From assembly GCA_947177085.1 (NCBI GenBank), contig CAMWTD010000067.1:1-9499 (forward strand): a stretch of 9,499 nucleotides of DNA. Reading direction: 5' to 3'. Source of the DNA: an uncultured Desulfovibrio sp. (GTDB lineage Bacteria; Desulfobacterota; Desulfovibrionia; Desulfovibrionales; Desulfovibrionaceae). Made by a program: the position numbers and the translations under genes. Within the stretch, counting starts at the first letter, position 1. The number at the start of each line of letters is the position of its first letter. The notes beneath the pieces are model-generated. The model ran no database searches. It saw only the letters and a list, made by a program, of their open reading frames with translations, and was not told the origin of the DNA. Positions 1 through 5,853 of the stretch are shown piece by piece.

Positions 1-957
1 GGAAATGAGGATACACGGGACCCCGACGGTGAAGGCGCCGAGAAAGGCCTGCTGTTGCGTGGCCGAGAGCGACGACACCATGAGCCCCACCCCGCCAGCG
101 GCAATGGAAAAGACGAGCATGGCCACATAGAGCAGGGCCACGGAGCCATTGAAGGGCACGCCGAAGCCGAAAACCGTGATGAGCAAAAAAAGCGTGCCGT
201 GCGCGAGCCCGATAAGGCAACCGGGCACGAGCTTGGCGAGCGCGATTTCCGTGGGCGTGGCCGGCGAGACGAGCAACTGGTCAAAGGTTCCCACCTCGCG
301 CTCCCGCGCCACGGAAAGCCCGGTGACGACGAGCCCGAGCATGAGGCTCAACATGCCGATAAGGTTGGGCAAAAAGAACCACTGAAATTCAAGGTTGGGG
401 TTGAACCAGCAGCGCGTGCGCACGTCCAGTTGCGGCACGCGGCCGCCGGCGTCCTCCCCGCCTTCCATCGCCGCCTCGGCCGCCCGGGCCATGGGCGTCG
501 CGCGCGCCGCGCCCTCCACTATCTGGGAGAGGTAGGAGGCCGCGATCTGCGCCGCGTTGGAGCGCCGCCCGTCAAGGATGACCTGCACGCTGGCGGGTTC
601 GCCTCGCTCCACATTGCGGGAAAATTCCTCGTCAAACACGAGCACGAAGAGCGCCTTCTGGCCGTCCAGCACCGGGCGCACCTGTTCCTCCCCCTCGAGA
701 TGGAACACGCTGCGGAAGGTGGGCGAGCCCTCGATGCGGTGCAGTATCTCACGGCTCCAGAGTCCGCTGTCGCGCGAGAGCACGGCCACGTCCACATTGC
801 GCACTTCCATGGTGGCCGCCCAGCCGAACACCACGATCTGCAAAAGCGGCGGCACGACGATGAGGAAGCGCGAGGTGCGGTTGCTCAGGAGCACCAAAAG
901 TTCCTTGCGCACGATGGTGAGCATCCGCCGAAGCGGCGCGGGGAGCGACAGGCTCAT
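1..957 (-). CDS. ABC-2 type transporter permease, YhhJ/YbhS-like (C-terminus cut by window edge)
   Basis: This is an inner-membrane permease subunit of an ABC exporter. The reading frame is open from the ATG at 957 to the window edge, giving 319 residues without a stop, so the C-terminus is missing. Residues 1-19 are cytoplasmic and basic (MLTIVRKE), and a first membrane segment lies near 30-50 (FLIVVPPLL). A large extracytoplasmic domain of about 140 residues contains an ILDGRRSNAAQI motif near 127-139. After RTRCWFNPNLEFQWFFLPNL at 180-199, hydrophobic segments lie near 200-216, 243-263, 276-298 and 303-319. VAREREVGTFDQLLVSPAT (217-235) is the usual cytoplasmic loop of this family. Its ATG overlaps the previous gene's stop (ATGA), so translation is probably coupled. 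It resembles its neighbour and is likely a tandem paralogue forming a heterodimer with it. The family is clear; the substrate (drug, lipid or glycan) is not. Confidence 0.88.
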   Translation of the reverse strand, partial: MSLSLPAPLRRMLTIVRKELLVLLSNRTSRFLIVVPPLLQIVVFGWAATMEVRNVDVAVLSRDSGLWSREILHRIEGSPTFRSVFHLEGEEQVRPVLDGQKALFVLVFDEEFSRNVERGEPASVQVILDGRRSNAAQIAASYLSQIVEGAARATPMARAAEAAMEGGEDAGGRVPQLDVRTRCWFNPNLEFQWFFLPNLIGMLSLMLGLVVTGLSVAREREVGTFDQLLVSPATPTEIALAKLVPGCLIGLAHGTLFLLITVFGFGVPFNGSVALLYVAMLVFSIAAGGVGLMVSSLSATQQQAFLGAFTVGVPCILIS

Positions 958-2156
958 GTGCGCGTGTCCAGTTTCTTGGTGAGGTTCTTGTAGACGAGCC
1001 CGAGCAGGATGGCCGCGAGCAGCCCCATGAAGAGCAGGCTCGGCCAGAAGATGCTCCACACGTCCCCGGTGAGGAAGATGGTGCGCAAGCAGGTGTTGAA
1101 GTATCGGGCCGGCAAAAGCCGCGTCAGCACCTGGAGCGCTTCGGGCATGCTGTTGATGTCGAACACGAAGCCCGAGAGCATGAGCGCGGGCAAAAAGCCG
1201 GAGAAAAGCCCGGCCTCGGCCGCCACGAGCTGGCCGCGCAGGCACACGGAAATGAGCAGGCCCTGGCCAAGGGCGCTCAGCATGAACACCGTGGAGAGCA
1301 AAAGCAACGCCCCGAGCGAGCCGCGGAAGGGCACCTCGAACAGCGTCACCGCCGCGGCGGCGCAGAGGGCCATGCTGAACATGCCCATGCAGAAATAGGG
1401 GATGAGCTTGCCGAGCAGGAGCTGGAGGCGCGTCACGGGTGTCGCGATCATGGCCTCCATCGTTCCCCGTTCCCACTCGCGCGCGAAAACGAGCGAGGTG
1501 AGCAGTGTGCCGATGAGGGTCATGATGACCGTGATGGCCCCGGGCACGAGAAAGCGCTCGCTCTTGGCCGTGGGGTTGTACCAGTAGCGCGTTTCGAGCC
1601 CCATGGGGGCCGGGTGCGCCTTGCCCCCGGGGAGCGCCGTCCTCTGCCAGTCGCTGATAAGGCCCTGGCTGTAATTGCGGATGTATTGCGCGGTATTGGG
1701 CTCCGTCCCGTCCACGATGACCTGGAGCGCCCCCGTGCGCCCGGCGGCGAGCTCCTGGTCGAAGTCGCCGCGGAAGACGAGCACCCCCTGCACCGCGGAA
1801 TCGCGCATCTGCCTTCCCGCGGTTTCCATGTCGCCCACATGGAAGGTCTCGAACCACGGGGAATGGGCAAAATCCGCGGCCAGCGAGAGCGAGCGGCTGC
1901 CCCCGCTCTCATCCAGCACGGCCACCTTGAGGATGCCAGCATCAAGAGTGATGCCGTAGCCGAAGAGCAGGAGAAAGCTCAGCGGCAGCACCCCGGCCAC
2001 GAGATAGGACGAGGGATCGCGGACGATTTCCTCAAATTCCTTGACGATGAGCGCCAGAAGCTGCCGCAGCCAGAGCCGGCGCACCGCCGGAGCCGGGCCC
2101 CCCGTAATGTCGCCGGATGCGCCCGCGGGCGCTCTCTTGCCGCCATCCGCGCCCAT
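954..2156 (-). CDS. ABC-2 type transporter permease, YhhJ/YbhS-like
   Basis: This 400-residue inner-membrane permease is close to the usual family length of about 370-380 plus a short extension. The first membrane segment is near 51-68 (YLVAGVLPLSFLLLFGYG). An extracytoplasmic domain spans about 75-200 and carries VDGTEPNTAQYIRNYSQG (148-165). YWYNPTAKSERFLVPGAI (191-208) then leads into about five further membrane helices (roughly 204-224, 252-273, 281-303, 311-332 and 369-388). FAREWERGTMEAMIATPVT (224-242) is the family loop, and LLPARYFNTCLRTIFLTG (347-364) is typical of the C-terminus. The start at 2156 has only a poor Shine-Dalgarno (GGTTCCGGGC), and the first 25 or so Gly/Ala/Pro-rich residues look dispensable, so an in-frame GTG at residue 25 is an alternative. 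It lies 9 bp after the sugar transferase stop and overlaps the next permease by 4 bp. No ATPase gene adjoins it inside the window. Confidence 0.92.
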   Translation of the reverse strand: MGADGGKRAPAGASGDITGGPAPAVRRLWLRQLLALIVKEFEEIVRDPSSYLVAGVLPLSFLLLFGYGITLDAGILKVAVLDESGGSRSLSLAADFAHSPWFETFHVGDMETAGRQMRDSAVQGVLVFRGDFDQELAAGRTGALQVIVDGTEPNTAQYIRNYSQGLISDWQRTALPGGKAHPAPMGLETRYWYNPTAKSERFLVPGAITVIMTLIGTLLTSLVFAREWERGTMEAMIATPVTRLQLLLGKLIPYFCMGMFSMALCAAAAVTLFEVPFRGSLGALLLLSTVFMLSALGQGLLISVCLRGQLVAAEAGLFSGFLPALMLSGFVFDINSMPEALQVLTRLLPARYFNTCLRTIFLTGDVWSIFWPSLLFMGLLAAILLGLVYKNLTKKLDTRT

Positions 2157-2165
2157 GCCCGGAAC

Positions 2166-3515
2166 CTAGCGCGCGCCCTTGGGAAAGAGCACCACGCCCA
2201 CGGTCTTGAAGAGGATGTGGATGTCGAGGAGCATGGACATGTTCTTGATATAGTAGAGGTCGTATTCCAGCTTGCGGCGCGCGTCCTCCTCCGAGGCGCC
2301 GTAGGGATAGCGCACTTGCGCCCAGCCGGTGAGCCCGGGCTTCACCGTGTGCCGGAGGCTGTAATAGGGGATGGTCTTCCTGAGCTCGCGCACGAAGGCC
2401 ATGCGCTCGGGCCTCGGCCCGATGAAGCTCATGTCGCCCTTGAGCACGTTCCAAAGCTGCGGCAGCTCGTCGATGCGCACCTTGCGGATGAACCTGCCGA
2501 AGCGCGTCACCCGGGCGTCGTTGGCCTTGGCCCAGACAGCGCCGTTCTTTTCCGCGTCAGAGCGCATGGAGCGGAACTTGTAGACCGTGAACTCCTTTTC
2601 GTGCAGGCCCACGCGGTCCTGCTTGTAGATGACCGGCCCCGGCGATTCCAGGCGCACGATAAACGCCGTGAGGAGCATGAGGGGCAATGTCAGCACAAGC
2701 AGCACGAGCGAAATGCCCACGTCCAGCGCGCGCTTGAGCCGCCGGAGCGAGCCGCGCGTGTTGAGCGAGAAGCCCTCGGTCTGGAGCAGCCACTCGTCGT
2801 TGATTTGCGAGAGCGGCAGCCGCTGCACCACATGCTCGTAAAAGGAACGGATGTCCACCACCATGCGGCCGCGCAGCTTGGCTTCGAGGAGCTCGTGGGC
2901 GATGTCGTCGTCGAGAGGCGCGTCCGGCAGGAGCACGATCATGGTCGCCCCCTGCTTCTGCGCCACGGAAAGCGCCATGAAGGGCGGCCCGAGATATTCC
3001 CCTGCCTCGGGCCCCTGACCGGGCTCGCCCACATAGCCGATAATGCGCGCCTTGGGGAGCCCCTCGGCGAGCAACTGGCGCACCTTGCCCTCCCTGTCCA
3101 CGCCCACGAGCAAAACGCGCAGGGGATGCGTCACCTTGTCGGCATTGCGATAGTAGAGCCAGCGCCAGCCAAGGCAAAAAACAAAGGAGAGCGTGAACAG
3201 GAGCAGCAGGGTCTCGCGGTCGAAGCGCCAGTGGTCGAAGGCGTAAGAGGCCGTCGCCGAGGAGACGATGCCAAGGCAGCAGGCCACGAGCACGCGGCCC
3301 GTGGTCTCGCGAAAGTCCTCCTGGGCCACGCTGTAGGCGTCGAGAATGTAGAAAAAGAGCATGTAGAAAAATACGGTGAAAAGCGACGCGCCCGTGTAGT
3401 CGTCAAAAACGCTCAGGTCCGGCGCGATGGTGGTCACGCCGGAAATGGTGAGCGCCAGAAGCAGGCAGAAAATATCCAGCGCTTGCAAGAGTGCCCTGCG
3501 GTAGACGCTGATCAC
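2166..3515 (-). CDS. Polyprenyl glycosylphosphotransferase, EpsB_2-like (PEP-CTERM-system type)
   Basis: This 449-residue membrane enzyme probably transfers a sugar-1-phosphate from a UDP-sugar to undecaprenyl phosphate, the first step in building an exopolysaccharide or O-glycan repeat. Hydrophobic segments lie near 9-30, 43-60, 73-92 and 101-120, followed by a Rossmann-like CoA_binding_3 region at about 132-225. A re-entrant membrane segment (264-288) opens the catalytic domain. Catalytic-domain landmarks are SPGPVIYKQDRVG (291-303), YKFRSM (312-317), the Asp-Glu pair D349-E350 in RIDELPQLWNVLKGDMS, FIGPRPE (364-370) and KPGLTGWAQV (392-401). The tail VRYPYGASEEDA with KLEYDLYYIKN and the final GAR matches, from memory, the PEP-CTERM-associated family TIGR03013 better than WcaJ or WbaP. 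The start codon is GTG at 3515, overlapping the glycosyltransferase stop as GTGA and preceded by GGGGGTGGAG. The sugar specificity cannot be read from sequence. Confidence 0.93.
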   Translation of the reverse strand: MISVYRRALLQALDIFCLLLALTISGVTTIAPDLSVFDDYTGASLFTVFFYMLFFYILDAYSVAQEDFRETTGRVLVACCLGIVSSATASYAFDHWRFDRETLLLLFTLSFVFCLGWRWLYYRNADKVTHPLRVLLVGVDREGKVRQLLAEGLPKARIIGYVGEPGQGPEAGEYLGPPFMALSVAQKQGATMIVLLPDAPLDDDIAHELLEAKLRGRMVVDIRSFYEHVVQRLPLSQINDEWLLQTEGFSLNTRGSLRRLKRALDVGISLVLLVLTLPLMLLTAFIVRLESPGPVIYKQDRVGLHEKEFTVYKFRSMRSDAEKNGAVWAKANDARVTRFGRFIRKVRIDELPQLWNVLKGDMSFIGPRPERMAFVRELRKTIPYYSLRHTVKPGLTGWAQVRYPYGASEEDARRKLEYDLYYIKNMSMLLDIHILFKTVGVVLFPKGAR

Positions 3516-4696
3516 GGCTCCACCCCCTTCTCGTCCGGGCCGCTCCCCCGGGACAAGGCATCCCCGGCCGGCACGCCCATGTCCCCCAGGATGCGGCCGG
3601 CCACGGTTTCGGCGTCAAATTCGGCGAGCGCCAGCTCCCGCCCGGCCGCGCCCATGCGCGCGACCAGGGCCGGGTCGGCCACAAAGCGCTCCATGGCGCA
3701 GGCAAGCGCCCCGGGGTCGCGCGGCGGCGTGAGCCAGCCGTTCACGCCCTCGCGCACCACCTCGCGACAGCCGGGCACGTCCGTGACCACGGCCGGGCGC
3801 GCCATGCTCATGGCCTCCATGACGGACGTGGGCGTGCCCTCGCGCCAGGAGGGAAGCACCAGCACGTGCGAGGCGGCGATGAAGGGCCGGACATCGCGCG
3901 TTTCGCCGAGATATTCCAGGAAGCCCTCCGCCTCCCAGCGGCGGATCCGCGCGAGGTCCACCCCGCCAAGGCCCGTTTCCGGCGGCCCGAGCAACTGGAG
4001 GCGGCAGTCGACGTCGCGGGCCTTGAGCAGACGCCCGGCCTCCGCGTATTCGTGGAGGCCCTTGGCTTCCAGCAGACGCCCCACAAGGAGGAAGATGACC
4101 GGCCCGGCGGGCGGCAGCGGCGGATAGGGCGCGGGCGCAAAGCGCGCGGTGTCCACGCCCGTGCCGCCCCGCGCCATGAGCACGCGCGCGTCCGGCCCGA
4201 GGATGCCGTGTTTGCGGAACACGCGCAGGTCGTCCTCGTTCTGGAAAAAGACGCCGCTCACATGGCTGAGCGCCAGCCGGTAGAGCACAACGCCGAGCCG
4301 GTTGACGCATTTCTTGAAGAAGCTGTCGGCCTCGAAGGCGTAGCCCAGGCCCGTAATGGTGGCGTAGACGCGGGGCACGCCCGCCACGCGCGCGGCGAGG
4401 CAGCCATAGATGACGGGCTTGATGGTGGTGGCGAAGAGGAGGTCAGGCTTTTCCGCGCGGAAGAGCGTGAGCAGGGCGATGAAGCTCCCGGCGTCGCGCA
4501 GCGGATTCAGGCCCTTGCGGTCCAGCGGGTAGTTGGCCACTTCCGCGCCAAGGGCGCGCAACGCGGCTTCGGCATCCGCATCCCCGGGCGGCGTCGCGCA
4601 GACGACCGTATGCCCGCCCGCGCGCATCCGGCGAATGAGCACGCTCCAGAAATTGCTCATGGAGCGGGCCTGGTTGCTCAGGATGACGATCTTCAT
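3512..4696 (-). CDS. Family 4 glycosyltransferase (CapM/PglA-like)
   Basis: This 394-residue retaining GT-B glycosyltransferase probably adds a sugar from a nucleotide donor to a lipid-linked acceptor on the cytoplasmic face. The N-terminal Rossmann domain starts with MKIVILSNQARSMSNFW and carries TIKPVIYG (91-98) and ITGLGYAFEADSFFKK (114-129), both typical of the CapM/PglA/WbpT group. The acceptor and donor halves join near residue 185 (GGTGVDTARF). The donor domain has VGRLLEAKG (205-213), whose R207 and K212 correspond to the donor phosphate-binding residues. The EX7E motif is E286-E294 in REGTPTSVMEAM, followed by VTDVPGCREVVREGVNGWL. The last 18 residues are a loose Gly/Asp-rich tail. 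There is no membrane helix. The ATG at 4696 lies 9 bp after the panD stop and has a GGAGGAG Shine-Dalgarno placed rather far upstream. It overlaps the downstream sugar transferase by 4 bp, so the two probably act in one pathway. Exact donor and acceptor are unknown. Confidence 0.93.
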   Translation of the reverse strand: MKIVILSNQARSMSNFWSVLIRRMRAGGHTVVCATPPGDADAEAALRALGAEVANYPLDRKGLNPLRDAGSFIALLTLFRAEKPDLLFATTIKPVIYGCLAARVAGVPRVYATITGLGYAFEADSFFKKCVNRLGVVLYRLALSHVSGVFFQNEDDLRVFRKHGILGPDARVLMARGGTGVDTARFAPAPYPPLPPAGPVIFLLVGRLLEAKGLHEYAEAGRLLKARDVDCRLQLLGPPETGLGGVDLARIRRWEAEGFLEYLGETRDVRPFIAASHVLVLPSWREGTPTSVMEAMSMARPAVVTDVPGCREVVREGVNGWLTPPRDPGALACAMERFVADPALVARMGAAGRELALAEFDAETVAGRILGDMGVPAGDALSRGSGPDEKGVEP

Positions 4697-4705
4697 GCCG
4701 CCCCG

Positions 4706-5122
4706 TCACTCCTCCCGGCGCACGGCAAAGCCCATGCGGCCAGGGCCCGCCTCGCCCACCTCATAGCGCAGGCACTCCGTGACCTCATTCCCCTCGCCGA
4801 AACAGAGGACCACCGGGCTCTTCCCCGCGAGCTCGCGGGCGTCGGCCACATATTCGGACGCGCAGATGATGAGCTCGTCGCCCACCTGGCAGGTGCGCGC
4901 GGCCGCGCCGTTGAGCACGCAGCAGCGGGAGCCGGGATCGCCATAAATGACATAGGTGGTAAGGCGCTGGCCGGAATTCTTGTTCCAGACCTCCACAAAT
5001 TCCAACGGCAGGATGCCCGCGCGGGCGCACTGCACCGGGTCCAGCGTGATGGAGCCGTGATAATTGAGGTCGCTTGCCGTCACGCGGATGCCGTGGAACT
5101 TGGCGCGAAGGATTTTAAGCAT
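4706..5122 (-). CDS. panD: Aspartate 1-decarboxylase (pyruvoyl enzyme) PanD
   Basis: PanD decarboxylates L-aspartate to beta-alanine, which is joined to pantoate to make pantothenate and then CoA; it is cytoplasmic and tetrameric. At 138 residues it is slightly longer than the E. coli enzyme (126). The self-cleavage site is G23-S24 in NYHGSITLD; family knowledge says Ser24 becomes the pyruvoyl group of the alpha chain. Other catalytic positions are kept: K8 (E. coli Lys9), R53, T56-Y57 in QRLTTYVI, and N71 in LNGAAAR. The frame stays open 47 codons further upstream, but that extension reads through a hairpin, is composition-driven, and no PanD has it. The ATG at 5122 is chosen because it matches the family start and has AAAGGA five bases upstream. 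A GT4 gene follows 9 bp after its stop. No panB or panC is in the window. The family call is very secure; its role in this glycan-type operon is not explained. Confidence 0.96.
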   Translation of the reverse strand: MLKILRAKFHGIRVTASDLNYHGSITLDPVQCARAGILPLEFVEVWNKNSGQRLTTYVIYGDPGSRCCVLNGAAARTCQVGDELIICASEYVADARELAGKSPVVLCFGEGNEVTECLRYEVGEAGPGRMGFAVRREE

Positions 5123-5127
5123 TGCTG

Positions 5128-5133
5128 TCCTTT
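5128..5133 (-). promoter_or_regulatory. Ribosome binding site that fixes the panD start
   Basis: On the minus strand AAAGGA lies five bases before the ATG at 5122. It supports this start over the longer in-frame opening at 5263, which lacks homology to PanD. Confidence 0.75.
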
Positions 5134-5160
5134 CAGGGGATGGGCCCGGGCGGCCCAATG

Positions 5161-5183
5161 AAAAAGCCGCTTCTCGGCGGCTT
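5161..5183 (-). terminator. Probable intrinsic terminator or attenuator upstream of panD
   Basis: Read on the minus strand there is a perfect 7-bp stem AAGCCGC / GCGGCTT with a six-base loop (CGAGAA), running straight into three more T residues, so the RNA ends in a run of five U. The stem is GC-rich with a short U tract. It sits 91 bp beyond the stop of the 140-residue gene and 38 bp before panD. That leaves almost no space for a separate panD promoter after it, so it could be a leaky terminator or an attenuator rather than a full stop. The structure is seen directly; termination is inferred. Confidence 0.6.
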
Positions 5184-5234
5184 GGGAGGTGAGGCGCATG
5201 GCGGACGGCGCTCCGGGCCGCGCCCGCGCAGTGT

Positions 5235-5260
5235 CCGCCTGCGGCCGGACGGGCAGGCGG
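5235..5260 (-). repeat. GC-rich inverted repeat (hairpin) after the 140-residue gene
   Basis: Two perfect 8-bp arms, CCGCCTGC at 5235-5242 and GCAGGCGG at 5253-5260, enclose a 10-base loop. The hairpin begins 14 bp after the upstream stop codon and has no U tract, so it is not a classical terminator. It may protect the 3' end of the message. A competing 5-bp pairing, GTCCG (5233-5237) with CGGAC (5246-5250), shares bases with the first arm, so two folds are mutually exclusive. Confidence 0.5.
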
Positions 5261-5273
5261 CACGGCAAAAACG

Positions 5274-5696
5274 CTAGTAGGCCTTGATATAGTCGTCCAG
5301 GCTCTCGGCCGAGCAGTTGCGGCTCACCCAGAAGGCCGAGGCCCAGACCATGAGCGCCGTGGCCTGCGTGTCGTCAAGGCTCTTGAGCTTGGATTCCAGG
5401 CTGGACTTGCTCGCCCCGTGTCGCATGTGGATGCCGTTCACGTCGCAGGCGTCGGCCACGCGCAAAAGCAGGTAGGAGAGGCGCGTGTTGTCCGGCATGA
5501 GCTTCATGTCCTTGTGGGCGTCCACAATGGTCTTGAGCTCGGAGGCGCTGAAAATCTGCTTGATGCCGGTAATGGCCCGGAAAAAGGTATCCACCGCCCA
5601 GGGCAGGATAAATTCCGCGCCGGCGCTCTTGGTCCTGAAATAGTCCTTGAGCCAGCGTTCCTGATCGTCATTGATGCGTGCTGCGACCTGCGGCAT
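5274..5696 (-). CDS. Hypothetical protein with ribbon-helix-helix-like N-terminus
   Basis: I do not recognise this 140-residue soluble protein. The N-terminus has the outline of a ribbon-helix-helix (Arc/CopG) DNA-binding domain: a short strand QVAARI (3-8), a charged helix DDQERWLKDYF (10-20), a turn around KSAG, and a second helix EFILPWAVDTFFRAI (28-42). The rest is mostly helical and contains LSYLLLRVADACDVNGI (73-89), a Ser/Lys-rich stretch KSSLESKLKSLDD (97-109) and a hydrophobic helix ATALMVWASAFWVS (112-125). It ends in DDYIKAY. There is no signal peptide or clear membrane span. It stands alone: 157 bp after the ATPase gene and separated from panD by two hairpins. The ATG at 5696 has only a G-rich, weak Shine-Dalgarno. 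A dyad lies upstream, so a self-regulating DNA-binding protein is plausible but unproven. No toxin gene adjoins it, which argues against an antitoxin. Confidence 0.75.
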   Translation of the reverse strand: MPQVAARINDDQERWLKDYFRTKSAGAEFILPWAVDTFFRAITGIKQIFSASELKTIVDAHKDMKLMPDNTRLSYLLLRVADACDVNGIHMRHGASKSSLESKLKSLDDTQATALMVWASAFWVSRNCSAESLDDYIKAY

Positions 5697-5761
5697 GGAT
5701 GCCCCCGTTGCATTTCAGCCCGACCGGCCGGGCTCACGCCCCGCCCCATGCGCTGTACCCC

Positions 5762-5779
5762 ACGGTATTGCCATGCCGT
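5762..5779. promoter_or_regulatory. Candidate operator: interrupted palindrome upstream of the RHH-like gene
   Basis: The sequence ACGGTAT-TGCC-ATGCCGT has 7-base arms that are inverted repeats with one mismatch. It is flanked by TGTAC (5754-5758) and GTACA (5778-5782). It lies 66 bp before the start at 5696, just downstream (in minus-strand terms) of the only AT-rich patch in the region. A transcription factor site fits, but it could equally be an RNA hairpin in the leader. Confidence 0.35.
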
Positions 5780-5784
5780 ACACC

Positions 5785-5825
5785 ACAATGAAGAATTATT
5801 CAAGACACAATCTAGAAGGATTCTG
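5785..5825 (-). promoter_or_regulatory. AT-rich patch, weak promoter candidate for the RHH-like gene
   Basis: This is the most AT-rich stretch of the 157-bp gap in an otherwise GC-rich window. On the minus strand AATAAT (5800-5795) matches five of six bases of a sigma-70 -10 box. No good -35 is found: the hexamer at 17-bp spacing is GAATCC. The gap is otherwise unexplained, with no terminator visible after the ATPase gene. Confidence 0.25.
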
Positions 5826-5853
5826 CACCTGCCCGGCCCCAGTGACGCCGCCC

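Noticed and set aside
55..993. Plus-strand open frame of about 310 codons at the left edge
   Set aside because: It is the shadow of the truncated ABC-2 permease on the minus strand, which reads without a stop from 957 to the edge and shows family motifs.
1614..4127. Very long plus-strand open frame (over 800 codons) across the glycan genes
   Set aside because: It lies antisense to the sugar transferase, glycosyltransferase and permease genes. Its translation is a His/Arg/Glu/Gly-rich composition typical of the antisense of GC-rich codons, with no domain pattern.
5080..5199. Possible leader peptide starting MRLTSQAAEKRLFHW across the terminator-like hairpin
   Set aside because: It has no good ribosome binding site, no run of regulatory codons, and it continues out of frame into panD. 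It is probably chance.
5123..5263. N-terminal extension of panD by 47 codons
   Set aside because: PanD homologues start at the methionine encoded at 5122, which has its own AAAGGA. The extension runs through the hairpins and is Ala/Arg/Pro-rich.
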